Shown here piece by piece: positions 7,743 through 16,174 of a stretch of DNA of 64,000 nucleotides (the first letter of the stretch is position 1; each line of letters begins with the position of its first letter). This stretch comes from Chloroflexota bacterium. GTDB taxonomy: Bacteria; Chloroflexota; Chloroflexia; Chloroheliales; Chloroheliaceae. The notes below the pieces were generated by a model. It did not search any database. It was not told the origin of the DNA and worked only from the letters and a program-made list of their open reading frames with translations. The DNA is taken from the NCBI GenBank assembly GCA_028287745.1, contig JAQBPB010000026.1:1-64000 (forward strand), read 5' to 3'. The translations under genes were made by a program, and so were the position numbers.

Positions 7743-8711
7743 CTAATGCCCTTGGGCATTGTTGGCTGATCTTCGCGAACGTTGCAGTGGGTCGGCCTGG
7801 GTTCGTAACCAGCTTGCCACTACATTGACTGAGAGTACGGTCAGGGCAATCGCAAGGCCGGGAAACGTTGAGAACCACCAGTTAGTTTGAAAGTAATCTG
7901 CGGCATCGGCAATGATAAGACCCCAGGACATATCGGGAGGCTGTACGCCTACGCCCAAAAAGCTCAGGATTGACTCGGCGAGGATAATCCGGGCAAACTC
8001 CAGGGTGCCCAGGGTAAGCAGCGGAGAAGCCAGGTTGGGCAACAGGTGGCGAAACATAACCCGGCGGTGGTTTGCCCCGATGGCCTGGGCCGCTTCGATA
8101 AAAGGCATCTCGCGCAAGCTTAACACCTGACCGCGCATCATCCTGGCATAGACCATCCAGCCGTTAATTGAAAGAACGATAATCAGGGCCGTAACGCTAG
8201 GGCCAACCATTGTCAGGATCAGCAGGGCCAGCAGCAACCCGGGGAAAGCGGTTTGAACATCGGTAAGGCGCATCAGCAAGGTATCAACTTTACCCCCAAA
8301 GTAACCGGCCAGCAGCCCGATTAAAGTGCCAAAGGACCCGGCTAGCACCACCACCGACAGGGCTATAACCAGGGAAGAGCGGCCGCCCCAGAATATGCGA
8401 CTCAGTAAATCGCGCCCCTGCTGGTCCGTACCCAGCAGGTTAGACCAATCGCCGGATTCCCAGGCGGGCGGTTTTAGGCGGCGGGCAATGTCGCCGTCAT
8501 TCGGGTCCATCGGTGCTACCCAGGGCGCAAATACCGCTGAAATGATAATCACAAGCATGAAAAGAATACCAATTAAAGCGAATTTGTCCCTGGCAACAGA
8601 CAACATCAAACCCCGGCTACCGTCAAATGCACTGGCGACCCTGCGCCGGGATTCGCCCGGACCAGTTAGTACTTTGGCCGGGGAAGTTTTTTCCAGTTGT
8701 TCTAAACTCAA
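7743..8711 (-). CDS. oligopeptide-type ABC permease (DppC-like)
   Basis: A 322-residue inner-membrane permease of the OppC/DppC class. After an N-terminal tail of about 40 residues comes the first membrane helix ('FALIGILFMLVIIISAVFAPWV') and then 'APMDPNDGDIARRLKPPAW' with 'LLGTDQQGRDLLSRI', the hallmark of DppC-type subunits. The cytoplasmic coupling loop is near 'EAAQAIGANHRRVMFRHLLPN'. It follows the DppB-like gene by 28 bases and precedes the DMT gene by 11. No ATPase genes of the DppD/DppF type are in this operon or anywhere in the window, so the transporter must borrow them. The substrate may be a peptide, opine or other small amine compound. Confidence 0.9.
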   Translation of the reverse strand: MSLEQLEKTSPAKVLTGPGESRRRVASAFDGSRGLMLSVARDKFALIGILFMLVIIISAVFAPWVAPMDPNDGDIARRLKPPAWESGDWSNLLGTDQQGRDLLSRIFWGGRSSLVIALSVVVLAGSFGTLIGLLAGYFGGKVDTLLMRLTDVQTAFPGLLLALLILTMVGPSVTALIIVLSINGWMVYARMMRGQVLSLREMPFIEAAQAIGANHRRVMFRHLLPNLASPLLTLGTLEFARIILAESILSFLGVGVQPPDMSWGLIIADAADYFQTNWWFSTFPGLAIALTVLSVNVVASWLRTQADPLQRSRRSANNAQGH

Positions 8712-8739
8712 ATTTAAAACCCTTGTTGTTTAAACTGCT

Positions 8740-9666
8740 TTAATGTAACCTGATACGCGGGTCAAGACTGGCATAGATCAGGTCGGTTGTCACATTGATT
8801 ACTACCACCATCAATGCAACCACAAAGACGACTGCCTGCACCACCGGCAGGTCATGGTTACTGATCGAATCTTTTACAAGCTGCCCGATGCCGGGCCAGG
8901 CGAAAATGACTTCCACCGGCACAGTGTAACCGGCCAGCATGCGGACCAGTTCCCAGGAAGAAAGGGTAGTAATCGGGATTGAAGCATTTTTAAGATTGTG
9001 GCGGCGAATTAAGGTCATTTCGCTCAGACCTTTGGCCCTGGCTGTCACAACATATTGCTTGCCGCTTTCATCCACCATCGCGGAGCGAACAATCTGGGTA
9101 ATTCGCCCGGCGGCAAGGGCGACCAGGGTAAGCACCGGCAGCACCAGATAACGGATATCCCCATCACCATAGCCGGAACTGGCGAACCAGCCCAGGTTAA
9201 CCGAAAAGATCATTACCAGCACCATGCCCAGCCAGAAGTTGGGCATGGACACGCCAAACAGGGAACCGAGCGTGCAAAACTTATCCAGGATTGAACCGGG
9301 ATGGCGGGAAGCAATAATGCCCAGAGGCAGCGCGATCAGTAAAGAAATTATCATCGCTGTAAAGACAAGTTGAAAAGTAGCAGGCAAGCGTTCAACTACT
9401 ACTGCTAACGCCGGGCGGCGTTCACGCAGGGAGTCACCAAAATCCAGGTGGTAGGCACCGGCGGCAAACCGGCCAAACTGTACCAGTACAGGATCATCGT
9501 AGCCTAGCTGGTGCTTCAGTTGCAGGTAATCCTCGTGGCTGGCTTCCAGGGGAAGCATTACTTTGACCGGGTCGCCTATGATATTGCAGACTATGAATAC
9601 GACTAACGAAACACCAATTATTACCAGTAAAGCATGGAGCAATCGTCTTAGGGCATAAGAGAGCAT
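8740..9666 (-). CDS. oligopeptide-type ABC permease (DppB-like)
   Basis: A 308-residue permease of the OppB/DppB class: N-terminal helix 'ALRRLLHALLVIIGVSLVVFI', the family-typical extracytoplasmic insert before 'YHLDFGDSLRERRPA', and the coupling motif region 'QYVVTARAKGLSEMTLIRRHNLKNA'. It ends with 'DLIYASLDPRIRLH', which is characteristic of this subunit. It forms a heterodimer with the DppC-like protein encoded next to it. The gene lies 63 bases after the solute-binding protein gene, and the gap contains a GC-rich hairpin that probably sets the protein ratio. Confidence 0.92.
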   Translation of the reverse strand: MLSYALRRLLHALLVIIGVSLVVFIVCNIIGDPVKVMLPLEASHEDYLQLKHQLGYDDPVLVQFGRFAAGAYHLDFGDSLRERRPALAVVVERLPATFQLVFTAMIISLLIALPLGIIASRHPGSILDKFCTLGSLFGVSMPNFWLGMVLVMIFSVNLGWFASSGYGDGDIRYLVLPVLTLVALAAGRITQIVRSAMVDESGKQYVVTARAKGLSEMTLIRRHNLKNASIPITTLSSWELVRMLAGYTVPVEVIFAWPGIGQLVKDSISNHDLPVVQAVVFVVALMVVVINVTTDLIYASLDPRIRLH

Positions 9667-9689
9667 GTTTGTCCCTTCTTTTACCTGTG

Positions 9690-9717
9690 GGCAGCCTGGC
9701 CGTAAAACCAGGCTGCC
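9690..9717. other. intercistronic hairpin between binding protein and permease
   Basis: Perfect 10-bp stem GGCAGCCTGG / CCAGGCTGCC with an 8-base loop. It lacks a long T tract, so it is more likely an mRNA-stabilising or partial-termination element than a full terminator. Confidence 0.6.
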
Positions 9718-9729
9718 AAGTGTAAGTCC

Positions 9730-11412
9730 TTACTTCGCCAGCTTCATTTCGGTAACCAGGATTTTACCGTCGTGACGCGGTTTCCAATCCAGGCGTTGGG
9801 TCATACCATAAATATCGCTGATATTTACCAGGAAAAGCATCGCGGCATCGTCACGGCTGATCTTCATCGCATCTTTATAAAGGATAGTGCGTTTCGCGAC
9901 ATCGGTTTCTGCGCGGGCCTGATCCAGCAGTTTATCCACATCATCGTTGCAATAGCTCGAAACACGACCTTTGCAGGCAAAGTAAGCGGAGTAAGCCCGG
10001 TCTGCATCGAACAATTCGTTGCTGTTAGAAACAAAGATACTGTGCGGTGGGTTCTCCGTAGCAAAAAGCTGGTCCAGGTAACGGCTCCACTCGTTAATCT
10101 TGATATTGGGCTTTAAGCCAACTTTGGTAAGCTGCTGCCCGACCGCCTCAATGACCTCTTTGTCCTTCAACCAGCGGCCGCTTTCACCGACCAGGTCGAA
10201 GGCCAGACCTTCGGCACCGGCTTCTTTGAGCAGGGCTTTGGCTTTTTCGGGATCAAAGGGGTAAGCCTTCACTTCAGGGTTAAAACCAAAGGCATCGGGG
10301 CGCAATATCTGGCCCTGGGCAAGTTCGGCGTTGCCACCGTAAATATTCTTGATAATGCTTTCTTTATCCACGGCGTAGTTAATCGCCTGCCTGACTTTGG
10401 CATTGGCCAGGGGGCCAGTCCTGGTAGCCAGGCGGATCATCGGGAATTCTACCCCGGTCGTCTTGGCCGATTTAGGAGCCTGGCTGACCTGTTCTGGCAG
10501 CAGGTTGGTTACCAGGTCGACATCACCGGTTTTAAGGGCGGGCAACTTGGTAGAATTTTCCTTGAAGGGGCGAATAATCACGTCTTTAATCGAAGGAGCA
10601 GTCCCCCAGTAACTGTCATTGGCCGTAAGGGTAATAGACTGGTTGCGCTTCCACTCCACGAACTTGAAAGGACCAGTCCCAACAGGTTTTTCGGCAATAT
10701 CTTTGGTCTGTGAATATTTGGCGGGAACAATCTTCATCCAGTACATGCGGCTTGGAAGAATGGGGTCCGGCCCTTTGGTAAGAATATCTACCGTATAGTC
10801 ATCCACTTTCCTGGCGCTATCCAGCGTACCAAAGAAGGAGAGCTGCTCCGATTTAAAGGCCGGGTCCAGGATGCGGGTGATACTGGTTACGACGGAGTCG
10901 GCGTTAAAGTCCTCGCCATTATGAAACTTGATGCCTTTGCGGAGAGTAAAACGCCAGGTGGTCAGGTCTTTTTGCTCGAATTTCTCAGCCAGTCCGGGGG
11001 CGATTTGCATATCCGAAGGCTGGCGGACCAGCAAAGTCTCATAGATATTATCGTTAACAGCCCGTTCATTGCCATCTTCGGCACTCTGAGGATCAAGGGT
11101 GCTTGGCTCACCACCGATGCCAATAGTTACTTTACCGGCGGGAGCAACTTTAGAGGTGGAAGCAGTTGTGGCAGCCGCTGGGGCAGCGGTGGTAGCGACT
11201 GCTGGGGCAGCGGTGGTAGCGACTGCTGGGGCAGCGGTAGTGACAGCCGCCGCAGTAGTACTTGTGCTAGCAGCGGTCGTCGCGGCTGCCGTGGTGCTGG
11301 CGGAAGTAGCCGGGGTAGCTGTGCTGTCACCACAGGCGGACAGCAGTAATACTCCCAACATTGTGCTGATTGTCAAAACCACAAACGAGCTTCGGGTATT
11401 ACTTTTCTGCAT
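9730..11412 (-). CDS. ABC transporter solute-binding lipoprotein, family 5 (peptide/opine type)
   Basis: A 560-residue lipoprotein. The ATG at 11412 directly follows GGAGGAG; the ORF track adds four codons. The signal peptide ends in the lipobox 'LLSAC', so the mature protein is anchored outside the membrane by Cys. A low-complexity Ala/Thr/Pro tether of about 60 residues follows. The SBP_bac_5 domain begins at 'KVTIGIGGEPSTLDPQSAED' and includes 'WRFTLRKGIKFHNGEDFNADSV', a family signature. It delivers substrate to the two permeases downstream. Its promoter and operator B share the layout of the diiron-oxidase and aldehyde-dehydrogenase promoters, so import and catabolism are probably switched together. 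Confidence 0.93.
   Translation of the reverse strand: MQKSNTRSSFVVLTISTMLGVLLLSACGDSTATPATSASTTAAATTAASTSTTAAAVTTAAPAVATTAAPAVATTAAPAAATTASTSKVAPAGKVTIGIGGEPSTLDPQSAEDGNERAVNDNIYETLLVRQPSDMQIAPGLAEKFEQKDLTTWRFTLRKGIKFHNGEDFNADSVVTSITRILDPAFKSEQLSFFGTLDSARKVDDYTVDILTKGPDPILPSRMYWMKIVPAKYSQTKDIAEKPVGTGPFKFVEWKRNQSITLTANDSYWGTAPSIKDVIIRPFKENSTKLPALKTGDVDLVTNLLPEQVSQAPKSAKTTGVEFPMIRLATRTGPLANAKVRQAINYAVDKESIIKNIYGGNAELAQGQILRPDAFGFNPEVKAYPFDPEKAKALLKEAGAEGLAFDLVGESGRWLKDKEVIEAVGQQLTKVGLKPNIKINEWSRYLDQLFATENPPHSIFVSNSNELFDADRAYSAYFACKGRVSSYCNDDVDKLLDQARAETDVAKRTILYKDAMKISRDDAAMLFLVNISDIYGMTQRLDWKPRHDGKILVTEMKLAK
11177..11240. repeat. 24-bp tandem repeat coding for the lipoprotein tether
   Basis: Two and two-thirds copies of GCTGGGGCAGCGGTGGTAGC plus GACT. 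On the minus strand they encode repeated Ala/Thr/Pro/Val octapeptides (TTAAPAVA). The unit is a multiple of three, so copy-number change would alter tether length without a frameshift. Confidence 0.85.
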
Positions 11413-11622
11413 AATCTCCTCCAATAAACCTTGAACAATATTGGCAATAACCAGGAGTCGAATATTAAATTTTCCAGGGAAAGCCGACTAACCTGAAACC
11501 ATTCAGGGGGGAATGCGGTAAGTAAAAATCTAAATTTGAGCAAATAGAACTAGAAAGTTTATCTGTCCGAGCCCTTATATTTAATTAGTGTTTTTGAAAA
11601 TTGTGCTTGTTGCAACTGAACG

Positions 11623-11640
11623 ATGTTACAAACGTTACAT
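11623..11640. promoter_or_regulatory. regulon operator, site B
   Basis: ATGTTACAAACGTTACAT on the plus strand, the exact reverse complement of site A. It lies about 10 bases downstream of the -10 of the solute-binding-protein promoter. Confidence 0.65.
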
Positions 11641-11650
11641 TGTACCTATA

Positions 11651-11678
11651 TTTATATACTATAATCTTTAATTGTCAA
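11651..11678 (-). promoter_or_regulatory. promoter of the peptide ABC operon
   Basis: Minus strand TTGACA (11678-11673), 16-base spacer, TATAAA (11656-11651). A transcript from here has a leader of about 235 bases before the ATG at 11412. I see no other feature in that leader. Confidence 0.6.
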
Positions 11679-11698
11679 TAGGGAAAAACCGGGTTATT

Positions 11699-13318
11699 TT
11701 ACCAACCGGCTGCATAACCTTCCCGCCGGGGATCGGCCCCGCCCTGCAATACCCCACTTCGGGCCTGCCGCATGACAATTTGAGCACCACCCATTTTGTC
11801 CGACCAATGGCCGACCCGTTCCAGCCGGTAGCCCCAGTGGGCTAACTGGTCAAGGGTGGCGGCCGGGAAACGGTCTTCCACGCTTAAAATTCCGTCCGAA
11901 GACCGCCGCCACCTGGGCGCTTCAATTGCCGCCTGGACAGGAAGCTCGTAGTCCAACAGGTGGGTAAGCAATTGCAGGTTAGTCTGGACCTGTCCATCGG
12001 AGCCAGGAGTACCAAGCGCCGCGAAAGGCTGGCCTTCCGGGGTCATAACCAGGCATGGATTAAGTGTATGGACAGGCCGCTTACCGGGAGCCAGGCAGTT
12101 AGGACTTTCCGGGTCAAGTGAAAAGCCGACCAGCCGGTCATTAAGCAGGACGCCTGTATTTCCGGCTACCACTCCCGCCCCGAAAGCATGGAAAAGACTC
12201 TGGATAAAAGAAACCGCGTTACCTTCGCGGTCCATTACCGCGAAATAGGTAGTCTCGCCGCCCATGGCAGGTAAAGCCGGGGAAACCGGCGCTGGCCGGG
12301 ACGCTTCGCCTGGTTGAATGGATTTGCGGTGGTGCCTGGCCCGTTCCGGCGATAATAGTTCGTCCAAAGGCCAGGCAACAAAGGCCGGGTCGCCCGCAAA
12401 ACGCAGCTTATCGGCGAAGGCCAGCCGGGTCGCCTCGACCAGCAAGTGCAAGGTTTCCGGGGAATGGAGGCCGGTATAAGCCAGGTTGTCGTCCCCAATA
12501 ATATTAAGCGCTTCCAGCAGAATATGGCCCTGGGAAACCGGCGGCTGGCTGTAGACGGTCAACCCGCGATAGCCGGTCCGAATAGGCTCTTTCCACTCCG
12601 GACGGAAATTCGCCAGGTCCGCTTCGGCCAGGAAGCCGTCGTTTTCAGCGCAAAAATTAGCGATTGCCCGGGCGGTTTCTCCCAGGTAAAAGCCGCTGGC
12701 GCCTTCCAGGGCTAACCTCCGCAAGGTAGTTGCCAACTGCGGCTGGACCAGCCTTTCCAATGGGCCTGGCACCCGCCCGCCGGGCAGGAAAATAGAGGCT
12801 GTTGCCGGGTACCGCTCGAGGCTATCCCGGTAGCGGGTAAGGGAGCCGAAAAGGAAATAGTTAACCGGAAAGCCCTGCGCGGCGTAGTCAATCGCGGGCT
12901 GGAGAAGTTCAGCGGCAGACAGGGTGCCAAAGCGCTCCAGCATAGCAAACCAGCCTGCTACCGACCCCGGCACTGTCGCGGTCCCGGCGCCGCTGCGTGG
13001 TTTGGGAGGCCGGGCTTGAAAGTATCCCAGCCGGGCGGCAGCCGGGGCGGGCCCACTGGCGTTCAGGGCGCTAACTTTATTCTCCCTGCTTGAGTAGAAA
13101 AGGCCAAAAGCGTCCCCACCCAGGCCGTTCATATCCGGCTTGACCACTGCCAGGACTGTAGCTGTCGTAAAAGCCGCGTCAAAGGCGTTTCCGCCACGAC
13201 GCAATACCGCCAACCCGGCCTGGGTAGCCAGCGGATGCCCGGCAGCAACCATCCCATTCAAGCCCATAATAACCGGCCGGTGCGCCCCGGTCGGAGGTAG
13301 GCTGTATTTACCAGTCAT
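11699..13318 (-). CDS. ggt: gamma-glutamyltransferase family protein
   Basis: A 539-residue Ntn-hydrolase proenzyme. I place the start at the ATG at 13318 ('MTGKYSLPPTGAHRP'), preceded by GGAAAG and 13 bases after the Rieske gene; the longer ORF would overlap that gene. The autoprocessing site is 'GGETTYFAV', giving Thr356 as the new N-terminal nucleophile of the small subunit, with the usual following 'NAVSFIQSLFHAFGAGV'. The N-terminal part has 'GGNAFDAAF' and 'GLGGDAFGLFY', typical of the large subunit. No signal peptide is seen, so it may act in the cytoplasm on gamma-glutamyl compounds rather than on periplasmic glutathione. It is the fourth gene of the ALDH-GlcG-Rieske-GGT operon. Confidence 0.9.
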   Translation of the reverse strand: MTGKYSLPPTGAHRPVIMGLNGMVAAGHPLATQAGLAVLRRGGNAFDAAFTTATVLAVVKPDMNGLGGDAFGLFYSSRENKVSALNASGPAPAAARLGYFQARPPKPRSGAGTATVPGSVAGWFAMLERFGTLSAAELLQPAIDYAAQGFPVNYFLFGSLTRYRDSLERYPATASIFLPGGRVPGPLERLVQPQLATTLRRLALEGASGFYLGETARAIANFCAENDGFLAEADLANFRPEWKEPIRTGYRGLTVYSQPPVSQGHILLEALNIIGDDNLAYTGLHSPETLHLLVEATRLAFADKLRFAGDPAFVAWPLDELLSPERARHHRKSIQPGEASRPAPVSPALPAMGGETTYFAVMDREGNAVSFIQSLFHAFGAGVVAGNTGVLLNDRLVGFSLDPESPNCLAPGKRPVHTLNPCLVMTPEGQPFAALGTPGSDGQVQTNLQLLTHLLDYELPVQAAIEAPRWRRSSDGILSVEDRFPAATLDQLAHWGYRLERVGHWSDKMGGAQIVMRQARSGVLQGGADPRREGYAAGW

Positions 13319-13331
13319 AATGTCTTTCCGC

Positions 13332-13721
13332 TTATAGCACCGCTTCCGGCTGGACGGTTGGCGAAGGGCGTTGTTTGCCCTTTGGCCGTGCAATCCAGAT
13401 GGCGTCGTCTTCAATTTTGACCTGGTAGGTATCCAGGCAGCGTTTTTCGTCTCGTGGGAAAATAACTTTCCCGGTCGGCACTTCATAGACCCAGGCGTGC
13501 CAGGAACAGGTCACTTTATTGCCCAGCAACCGGCCCTCTACCAGCGGCCCGGCCCGGTGGAGGCAAATATTATTGAAGGCATAGAATTCCCCCTTGATGT
13601 TGGCCAGGGCCACCTGGTGGCGGTCAATTTTAAAAAGCTTCATTGTACCAACCGGCACTTCGCTGACCAGCGCTACCCGCACGAAATCAAGGGGTTTCTC
13701 CGGGGTTGGGGTTTCTGACAT
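13332..13721 (-). CDS. Rieske [2Fe-2S] ferredoxin-like protein
   Basis: A 129-residue protein with a complete Rieske cluster-binding site: Cys53-x-His55 in 'CLHRAG' and Cys72-x2-His75 in 'CSWHAWVYE'. It is short and soluble, without the catalytic domain of a ring-hydroxylating oxygenase, and so resembles NirD- or BphF-like electron-carrier proteins. In this operon it could pass electrons to an oxygenase. The diiron oxidase, which is under the same operator, is the obvious candidate partner, but that is inference. Spacing is 24 bases to the GlcG-like gene upstream and 13 to the GGT gene downstream, so co-translation in one mRNA is likely. Confidence 0.92.
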   Translation of the reverse strand: MSETPTPEKPLDFVRVALVSEVPVGTMKLFKIDRHQVALANIKGEFYAFNNICLHRAGPLVEGRLLGNKVTCSWHAWVYEVPTGKVIFPRDEKRCLDTYQVKIEDDAIWIARPKGKQRPSPTVQPEAVL

Positions 13722-13745
13722 AGCAATTATCCTATCTAATTCCGG

Positions 13746-14189
13746 TTACTTGTTAGCGGTCAGGGCCTGTTCAAAAGCGGCCAGGGCTGCTTCTCCGACC
13801 GCAATATCCTGCTTACCGTTGCCACCGCTGATGCCAACACCGCCAATTACCCGGCCCATATGCTCCACCGGGAAACCACCTACAAAAATAGCGAATTTGC
13901 CGGGTAACATCGTATGGATACCGAAAGCTTCGCCCCCCGGAAGGGCCGGACCGCCTTCCTGGTTAAATTTATGGGTGGCCCTTTTATGCCCGGCAGCTGT
14001 AAAAGCTTTGGCAATGGCAATTTCAACCCCGGTGATACGCGCTTCGTTCATGCGGTGGAGGGCGATCACATGGCCGCCTTCGTCACAGATACAGATTGTT
14101 TCCGCCACTCCAATTTCGAGGGCCTTCATTTCAGCTGCTGCAATCATTAAAAGGGCATCTTCCAGTTGTAGGCGCGGTATTTGAATCAT
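13746..14189 (-). CDS. GlcG/HbpS-family protein
   Basis: A 147-residue protein of the GlcG/HbpS (DUF336) family, seen in 'AEMKALEIGVAETICICDEGGHVIALHRM', 'GVEIAIAKAFTAAGHKRAT' and the C-terminal 'MGRVIGGVGISGGNGKQD'. Members form oligomers; some bind haem or corrinoids, and many are encoded in operons for catabolism of glycolate, diols or small organic acids, where their function is poorly defined. This one lies between the aldehyde dehydrogenase and the Rieske gene, 35 and 24 bases away. No signal peptide is seen, so it is cytoplasmic. Confidence 0.88.
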   Translation of the reverse strand: MIQIPRLQLEDALLMIAAAEMKALEIGVAETICICDEGGHVIALHRMNEARITGVEIAIAKAFTAAGHKRATHKFNQEGGPALPGGEAFGIHTMLPGKFAIFVGGFPVEHMGRVIGGVGISGGNGKQDIAVGEAALAAFEQALTANK

Positions 14190-14224
14190 TTTCTGCTCCT
14201 GAGCAAGTAAGTTATTAAATGACC

Positions 14225-15673
14225 TTAAAGAGCGATATCGACTGTTTTTAAACGAGTATAAAATTCCATAGCGGCCCGGCCCTGTTCTTTGTAGGTTGCG
14301 GAACTCGAGTCTTTAAAGCCGCCAAAAGGCGCATTCAGGCTGACCCCGGTCGTAGGTTTGTTAACTTTGACCATACCTGCCTGGACACCCCTGGTAAAGT
14401 TGTGTGCGGTTGTCAGGCTGCGGGTGCAAATCGCAGCTGACAGGCCGTAACTGGTATCGTTAGCCAGGGCCAGCGCTTCGGCAAAGTCGCGGGCAACCAT
14501 GACCGCCAGGACCGGTCCGAATATTTCCTCCTGTGCAATCCGCATCCGGGAGGTAACGCCGGTGAAAATCGCCGGAGAGATAAAATAACCTTTTGCCAGG
14601 CCACCGGTTGCAACAGGTTGCCCGCCCATAACCAGGCGGGCCCCTTCTTCCTGGCCGATTTTCAAATAGTTCATAACTGTTTCCATTTGCTTGCGGCTGG
14701 CGAGAGGCCCCATCTCAACCCCTTTTTCAAGGCCGTTTCCAACGGTTAGCTTCCCGGTACGGGCAATTAACCGTTCCAGAAATGGTTCAAGGACTGACTC
14801 GATTACGATGGCCCGGCTGGTCCCGGTACAGGCCTGACCGGCCAAGCCAAAGGCCCCTTTGACCGTTACCTGGGCGGCAAGGTCAAGGTCGGCATCGTCC
14901 ATGATTACCATCGGGTTTTTGCCTCCCATCTCAAGTTGAAGTCGGCACCTGGCATTGGCCGCCTGGCGCAGGGCGTTACCGACCGGGTTGGAGCCGGTAA
15001 AAGAAATACCGCTTATTTGAGGGTTGGCGGCCAGGGCGTTGCCAACTTCACCGCCTGGCCCGGTAATAAAATTCAGGACTCCTTCCGGCAAACCGGCCCT
15101 GGTTAGAATTTCTACTATGAACCGGCCCACGGCGGGAGATAGCGAGGAAGGTTTGAAGATAACGGTGTTTCCGGCCGCCAGGGCAGGCGCGATTTTCCGG
15201 ACAGGTATAGAAAGTGGGAAATTCCAGGGAGTTACCACCGAGATGAGGCCAAGTGGTTCGCGCAAGGTACTGACCACGCTGCCAGGCTCATCGCTGGGAA
15301 AAGTCTCGCCGGTGGTGTTATAGGCTTCCGCGGCGTAATAGCGCAAGCTGGCGGCGGACCTTTTAAGCTCAATCGTACTTTCGGCCAGGGTCTTGCCAAC
15401 TTCAGCCGTTACCAGCCGGGTGAGGTGCTCGCCTTCCTTTTCCATCAAATCGGCGGCCCGGTACAGGATGCTTGCCCGCTGTCCAGGCGTAGTGGCAGCC
15501 CAGGATTTAAACGACTGGGCGGCTGATTCAATTGCCGCCAGAACATCACTTTCACCGGAAACGGAAAATTGGTCGATTTCTTCGCAGGTCGCCGGGTTAT
15601 AGCTGGAAAAGACCTGCTCACCCGCGGCGGGAAGCCAATGCCCACCTATAAAATTTGAACAAACCTGTGGCAT
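14225..15673 (-). CDS. NAD(P)-dependent aldehyde dehydrogenase
   Basis: A 482-residue ALDH superfamily enzyme with all key parts: '[22 protein letters not shown]' (Asn151 stabilises the oxyanion), Glu248 in '[10 protein letters not shown]', and the catalytic Cys282 in '[12 protein letters not shown]'. The pattern around '[21 protein letters not shown]' resembles alpha-ketoglutarate semialdehyde and succinate semialdehyde dehydrogenases, so the substrate may be a carboxylated aldehyde. It is the first gene of a four-gene operon, preceded by GGGGAGGG and by a promoter with operator site C. It probably oxidises an aldehyde made from the imported compound. Confidence 0.92.
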   Translation of the reverse strand: MPQVCSNFIGGHWLPAAGEQVFSSYNPATCEEIDQFSVSGESDVLAAIESAAQSFKSWAATTPGQRASILYRAADLMEKEGEHLTRLVTAEVGKTLAESTIELKRSAASLRYYAAEAYNTTGETFPSDEPGSVVSTLREPLGLISVVTPWNFPLSIPVRKIAPALAAGNTVIFKPSSLSPAVGRFIVEILTRAGLPEGVLNFITGPGGEVGNALAANPQISGISFTGSNPVGNALRQAANARCRLQLEMGGKNPMVIMDDADLDLAAQVTVKGAFGLAGQACTGTSRAIVIESVLEPFLERLIARTGKLTVGNGLEKGVEMGPLASRKQMETVMNYLKIGQEEGARLVMGGQPVATGGLAKGYFISPAIFTGVTSRMRIAQEEIFGPVLAVMVARDFAEALALANDTSYGLSAAICTRSLTTAHNFTRGVQAGMVKVNKPTTGVSLNAPFGGFKDSSSATYKEQGRAAMEFYTRLKTVDIAL

Positions 15674-15759
15674 CAGGCCCTCCCCTGTATTATTTTGTTA
15701 GAAAATTGAAGTTGGAGTTTAGGCAGTTTAGCTTAAAAAATTAATGTAACAATTAGTAC

Positions 15760-15776
15760 ATGTCACAATCGTTACA
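15760..15776. promoter_or_regulatory. regulon operator, site C
   Basis: Plus strand ATGTCACAATCGTTACA; read on the minus strand it matches site A/B at 15 of 17 positions (TGTAACGATTGTGACAT). It lies six bases downstream of the -10 of the aldehyde dehydrogenase promoter. A related ATGTAAC half-site is at 15744-15750. Confidence 0.6.
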
Positions 15777-15781
15777 ATTAA

Positions 15782-15810
15782 GATATAACACGAAAAAAAC
15801 AGTGTGTCAA
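15782..15810 (-). promoter_or_regulatory. promoter of the ALDH-GlcG-Rieske-GGT operon
   Basis: Minus strand TTGACA (15810-15805), 17-base spacer with a T7 tract, TATATC (15787-15782). The rest of the gap to 16174 holds only a terminator for the lanthipeptide synthetase gene. Confidence 0.6.
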
Positions 15811-16084
15811 GAGTAAAAATGTAACTTTAGTTTTCTCACAGAGTTACCACGAGTTCGGCTTCAAACAAGGGGCCATATTTAGGGCTTGAGAAAGTAGCAG
15901 CATAATTAAAGGATTGCAAAAGCAAATAAGTTTGCAGGAGATTGCCACCGGCAGCGTTAAAGTTACCCGGCTTTTCCAAGAAAGGTCATTAGTTGTTATA
16001 AGTTGGGGATATTCTTATCGCGTTATTTTGCGAAAGGCTTGCTTAAACCCGAACAGTTGATTCGTTTTATGTAAAGCTCATTAC

Positions 16085-16120
16085 TCCCTTTAAAAATAGT
16101 CCGCCTTAATAAGCGGACAA
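16085..16120 (-). terminator. terminator after lanM
   Basis: GTCCGC / GCGGAC stem with an 8-base loop; on the minus strand it is followed by TATTTTTAAAGG. It lies about 55 bases past the lanM stop. Confidence 0.6.
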
Positions 16121-16174
16121 ACTAGTAGTAGCAGTGCTAATTTTAATGGCCCTGTCACAGAACAGAGCCTTTAA

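Noticed and set aside
11177-11240. Tandem repeat considered as a CRISPR fragment
   Set aside because: The 24-bp units are contiguous, have no spacers and lie in the coding frame of the lipoprotein tether.
11099-11434. Ala/Val-rich ORFs antisense to the lipoprotein tether, and similar ones near 25172-25491
   Set aside because: They are frame shadows of the Ala/Thr/Pro low-complexity linkers.
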